A stretch of 64,000 bases of DNA from JTS-AC122 sp050246015 (lineage in GTDB: Bacteria > Planctomycetota > Phycisphaerae > Phycisphaerales > UBA1924): contig JBFWWU010000006.1 of assembly GCA_050246015.1 (NCBI GenBank), positions 62,001-126,000 on the forward strand. The letters are read 5' to 3'. Below, piece after piece: positions 60,847 to 64,000 of the stretch. Positions within the stretch are counted from its first letter, which is position 1, and each line of letters opens with the position of its first letter. Under the pieces are notes generated by a model. That model searched no databases, was not told the DNA's origin, and saw only the letters and a list, made by a program, of their open reading frames with translations. The translations under genes were made by a program, and so were the position numbers.

Positions 60847-63477
60847 ATGCCCAGCGCCCGTCCCGACCCCGCCGATCTCCTGGCCCGTGCGCAGCGCGAA
60901 GAGGCTCGCCGCGGCCGGGGCCGGCTCAAGGTCTTCTTCGGCGCCGCCCCCGGCGTCGGCAAGACCTACGCCATGCTCGCCGCCGTGCAGCGCCTCGCCC
61001 GCGACGGGGTGGACGTGGTGATCGGCCTGGTCGAGACCCACGGCCGCACCGAGACCGAGCAGATGCTCCTGGGCCCCGACATCCTGCCGCGCCGAAGCGT
61101 GGAGTATCGCGGTGCGGGGGGGCCCGACGGCTCGGCCTCTCCCGTCACGCTCCACGAGTTCGACCTCGACGCCGCCCTGCGCCGCCGGCCCGAGATCATC
61201 GTGCTCGACGAACTGGCGCACACCAACGCGCCCGGCTCTCGCTTCGAGAAGCGCTGGCAGGATGTCGAGGAACTCCTCACGGCCGGCATCGGCGTCTACA
61301 CCACGCTCAACGTCCAGCACATCGAATCGCTCAACGACGTCGTCGCCCAGATCACCGGTGTCCGCGTCCGCGAGACCGTCCCTGACTCGGTCATCGACGA
61401 GGCCGACGAGATCGAACTGGTGGACCTGCCCCCCGAGGTGCTCCTGGAGCGGCTCAAGGCGGGAAAGGTCTACGTGCCCGAGAGCGCCCAGGCGGCCCGC
61501 GGGCCCGGCGGGTTCTTCCGGCCCGGCAACCTCACCGCCCTCCGCGAACTGGCCCTGCGCCGCACCGCCGAGTGGGTGGACCGGCAGATGCAGGAGTACA
61601 AGCGCGGCAAGGGCATCCGCGCCATCTGGCCCGCCGCCGAACGCATCATGGTCGCCGTCAGCCCCGCGCCCTCGTCGGGGAAGATCGTGCGCGCCGCCAA
61701 GCGCATGGCCGCCGGGCTGCACGCTGATTTGCTCGCCGTGTACGTCGAGACACCGCGCACCGCCCATCTCTCCGAGGCCGGCCGTGATCGCATCGGGCAG
61801 ACGCTCCGGCTGGCCCAGAGCCTCGGCGCGGAGACCGTGACCACCACCGGCGAGAACGCCGCGGCCGAACTCGTCGGCCTCGCCCGCGAACGGAACGTCA
61901 GCAAGATCGTCGTCGGCAAGACCGGGCGATCTCGCATTCGGGAGGCGTTCTTCGGCTCGTTCGTGCACAACCTCATCGCCATCAGCGGCGACATCGACGT
62001 GTACGTCATCCGGGGCGACCCCCCCACCCCCCCCACCCCCCCCACCCCCCCACCCCCCCACCCCCCCACCACCACCACCCTCACCCACGCCCACGCCGAG
62101 CGACCGGCCGGCGGGCGCCTTTCCGCGTGGCTGGGCGCAGGAGAACGCCATCGATCCGGGCCCGGGCAGTACGCGGGGGCACTCGGCCTCGTCATCGCCA
62201 GCACCCTGCTTGGCCGCGTCCTCCTCGAACGACTCGACCTGGCCAACATCGCCATGCTCTACCTCGCGGTCGTGGTCGTCGCGGCGGTCTGGCTGGGACG
62301 CGGGCCGTCGGTGCTCGCCGCGGTGCTCGGCGTCGCCGCGTTCGACTTCTTCTTCGTCCCGCCCCGGAACACGTTCGCCGTCTCCGACGTGCAGTACCTG
62401 CTCACCTTCGCGGTCATGCTCGCGGTTGGACTCCTCATCGCCAACCTCACGACGCGTCTGCGCGGCCTGGCCGACGCCGCGCGCGACCGCGAGCGCCGCA
62501 CCTCGCTGCTCTACGCGATGTCGCGGGAACTCGCGGCGGCCCGCGACCGCCGGGAGGTGGCCACGGTCGCCGTCCGCCATGCCCATGACACCTTCGACGC
62601 CGACGCCGCGCTGCTCGTGCCGGTCCCCGACCGCCCCGCGGACATGGAGGTCATCGCCGCCGCCGGATCGCCCGACTGGCTCGATGAAGCAGGCGGCCGC
62701 GAAAAGGGCGTGGCGCGCTGGGCCTTCGATCACGCCAAACCCGCCGGCAACGGCACGCAAGCGCTCCCGGGGTCCGCGGGCGGGGCGGGCCGGTTCCAGC
62801 CGCTGGTCGCCTCGCAAGGCAAGATCGGCGTGCTGGCCCTTCGGCTTCGAGACGCGGGAACGCTCGACACGGGGCCGAGAGGGAGGGGGGTGCTCCTGGA
62901 CACCTTCGTGAACCAGATCTCGCTTGCCTTGGAGCGCGTGACGCTCATCGAGGGCCAACAGACCGCCCGCATCGAGGCCGAATCCGAGCGCCTCCGCAGC
63001 GCGCTGCTCAGTTCCGTCTCCCATGACCTTCGCACGCCGCTGGCCACCATCGCCGGCGCCGCCACGGCCCTCCAGACCGGCAGCGTGCTCCCCGAAGACG
63101 CCCGCGCCGAGTTGGTCGACAGCATCGTCAAGGAGGCCGAGCACCTGAGCGACCTCATCGCCAACCTCATGTTCGCCACCCGCCTGGAGGCGGGCAGTGT
63201 TGAACTCCGCCGCGAGTGGACGAGCGTGGAAGAGATCATCGGCGCCGGCCTGTCTCGGCTTCGGGATGCACTGCGCGCCCGCCCCTTCCAGACCCGTATC
63301 CCCGCCGACCTCCCCCTCGTGCGGGTGGACAACGCCCTCTTGCCCCAGGTCATCCACAATCTCGTGGACAACGCCCTGCGCTACACGCCCCCCGGCACCC
63401 CGATCCATGTCTCCGCTTGGACGACCGAATCCAACAAACGGCGATGCCTCGCTCGGGGTTCGACAAGGACTTCTTGA
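60847..63477 (+). pseudogene. kdpD: KdpD osmosensitive sensor kinase, 3'-truncated (ATP-binding domain lost)
   Basis: The frame (876 residues from ATG 60847) begins with a KdpD domain (Walker A GAAPGVGKT near 31-39, 'VLDELAHTNAPGS', 'TTLNVQHIESLNDVV'). A universal-stress-like domain (about 265-385), a Pro/Thr low-complexity tract, four membrane helices (DUF4118, about 445-540) and a GAF-like domain follow. Next comes a His-kinase dimerisation domain with the phosphorylated His in SSVSHDLRTPLATI (about H726). The ATPase domain has only its N-box, LVDNALRYTPPGTPIHVSAW, and then turns into TTESNKRRCLARGSTRTS and a stop. The G1/G2 ATP boxes are absent. A separate HEPN frame takes over at the same place. 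No kdpE is in the window. Confidence 0.8.
62019..62087 (+). repeat. Cytosine-run microsatellite inside kdpD
   Basis: A run of five or more C7-C8 tracts separated by single A residues, ending in CCA repeats, encodes a Pro/Thr stretch (PPTPPTPPTPPPPHPPTTTT). Such runs are prone to slippage. Confidence 0.85.
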
Positions 63478-63899
63478 ACTCCGCCGAGAAAATGGCGGTT
63501 GTCTACACCACGATCGCCGCATTTGAGAATTCCGCACGCAAGTTCATTCAAGACCGCCTCATTGAAGCCGTCGGGGCTGACTGGTGGGAAAAGGCTGTTC
63601 CCGAATCCGCTCGCAAAGACGCCGGGAAACGAAAAGAGGAAGAGAAACAGCATCTTTACCATGGCAGTCGCGGTAGCTCCATGATTTTTTTCTGCCAGAT
63701 GAGTGATCTGCCTTCAATCGTCAAAAACAATTGGCTGCACTTCGAGGATCACCTCCCATCCATTGATTGGGCACGGCAGATATTCAAGTCCGTCGAACGC
63801 TCGCGGAACGTGATCATGCACGCTGGGGAACTCACGATGAACGACATGGAGCGTGTCGCGATGAATGTTCGGGATTGGCTGGAGCAAGTAGGAGGCTGA
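63444..63899 (+). CDS. C-terminal HEPN domain of a Swt1-type protein (fragment)
   Basis: The 151-residue frame reads 'MPRSGFDKDFLNSAEKMAVV', then 'YTTIAAFENSARKFIQDRL', 'VGADWWEKAVPESARKDAGK', 'DLPSIVKNNWLHFEDHLPSI' and 'DWARQIFKSVERSRNVIMHAG', ending 'RDWLEQVGG'. This is the HEPN domain of Swt1-like proteins; RNVIMH is the R-X4-H RNase motif and is intact. Full-length relatives usually carry an N-terminal region before 'DKDFLN', which is missing here because the frame starts at the junction with kdpD. ATG 63444 is the first Met and has no ribosome site. GC content is visibly lower than in kdpD. Confidence 0.7.
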   Translation: MPRSGFDKDFLNSAEKMAVVYTTIAAFENSARKFIQDRLIEAVGADWWEKAVPESARKDAGKRKEEEKQHLYHGSRGSSMIFFCQMSDLPSIVKNNWLHFEDHLPSIDWARQIFKSVERSRNVIMHAGELTMNDMERVAMNVRDWLEQVGG

Positions 63900-63933
63900 T
63901 CTGTCGGTCGGTTTCAGGCGCCGTGCAACTCCT

Positions 63934-63950
63934 CCGCCCCTCCGGGGCGG
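63934..63950. repeat. REP-like hairpin
   Basis: CCGCCCC-TCC-GGGGCGG, a perfect 7-pair hairpin with a three-base loop. A related one follows at 63977-63993. Confidence 0.6.
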
Positions 63951-63976
63951 GACCATTGAATCGTCACGCTTTCCCG

Positions 63977-63993
63977 TCGCCCCGTTGGGGCGA
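63977..63993. repeat. REP-like hairpin, second copy
   Basis: TCGCCCC-GTT-GGGGCGA, a perfect 7-pair hairpin. With the copy at 63934 it forms a pair of short palindromes after the HEPN fragment, as seen for REP-type elements. Confidence 0.6.
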
Positions 63994-64000
63994 AGAGGGG

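Noticed and set aside
60040..63537. 1165-residue - strand open frame opposite kdpD
   Set aside because: Antisense shadow; Gly/Asp/His-rich with a G-run tract mirroring the C-runs of kdpD.
1..64000. CRISPR arrays, insertion sequences, rRNA operons, prophage genes
   Set aside because: No repeat-spacer pattern, transposase, rRNA or phage structural gene is visible; the only mobile-type signs are the REP-like palindromes and gene fragments at 59.5-64 kb.

Overview
This window reads as a chromosomal segment of a GC-rich planctomycete (Planctomycetota, probably a Phycisphaerae-like lineage). The sequence evidence is a set of family habits: exported proteins ending in dockerin-like calcium repeats and a terminal Cys, a type II pseudopilin of the planctomycete 'H...G..N..F.DGH' class, an oversized SecA (about 1400 residues), several ExbB/ExbD and PD40/terpenoid-cyclase-like proteins, and remnants of a protein family beginning MPHDYIPRP that I associate with planctomycetes. 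No taxonomic search was possible.

Layout. 1-3433 (+): end of a type IV pilus operon (PilN C-terminus, PilO, a PilP/GspC-like protein and the GspE/PilB ATPase). 3458-8053 (-): exported proteins (lipoprotein, SMP-30 lactonase with a jelly-roll N-terminus, tandem YHS lipoprotein, HbpS/GlcG-like protein). About 8158-8303 (-): a candidate structured RNA ending in a clear intrinsic terminator. 8638-11723 (-): a ZnuABC/MntABC-type metal importer plus a translationally coupled 64-residue protein. 11890-20438 (-): a glycosylasparaginase-like hydrolase, a GH2 glycosidase fused to a HELAH metallopeptidase-like domain, a PstS-like/dockerin protein and a pseudopilin. 20973-21607 (-): a free-standing TSCPD (NrdJ C-terminal type) protein with two NrdR-like boxes over its promoter. 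21724-28904 (+): small exported protein, secA, def, fmt and a HExxH protein. 29457-29611 (+): tRNA-Glu and its terminator. 29698-32757 (-): alaS. 33114-34769 (+): small lipoprotein and a glycerate 2-kinase. 34798-47413 (-): BlaI/M56 regulatory pair, giant TPR protein, ExbB, ExbD and a TolB-like propeller/toroid fusion. 47641-50516 (-): DoxX, vWA and FkbM proteins. 50674-54392: folK, an exported protein, a DUF971 protein (+) and galK (-). 54684-63477 (+): a kdp potassium-pump operon (small membrane ORF, kdpF, A, B, C) and, after an interruption, kdpD. 63444-63899 (+): a Swt1-type HEPN fragment.

How the genes fit together. The -strand block at 34.8-43.5 kb looks like a Tol-Pal-like energised envelope module: ExbB/ExbD motor, TolB-like propeller fused to a periplasmic toroid, and a CpoB-like TPR protein, with a BlaI/BlaR-type sensor pair just upstream. 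The kdp end shows the clearest rearrangement. Between kdpC and kdpD lie a broken MPHDYIPRP-family gene (in-frame stop, 5' part missing) and a chimeric ORF joining that family's first codons to the C-terminal half of a PIN toxin. At its 3' end kdpD loses its ATP-binding domain at a junction with a HEPN RNase-like fragment. The original kdpDE sensor output therefore appears broken at this locus, with toxin-type gene debris on both sides of kdpD.
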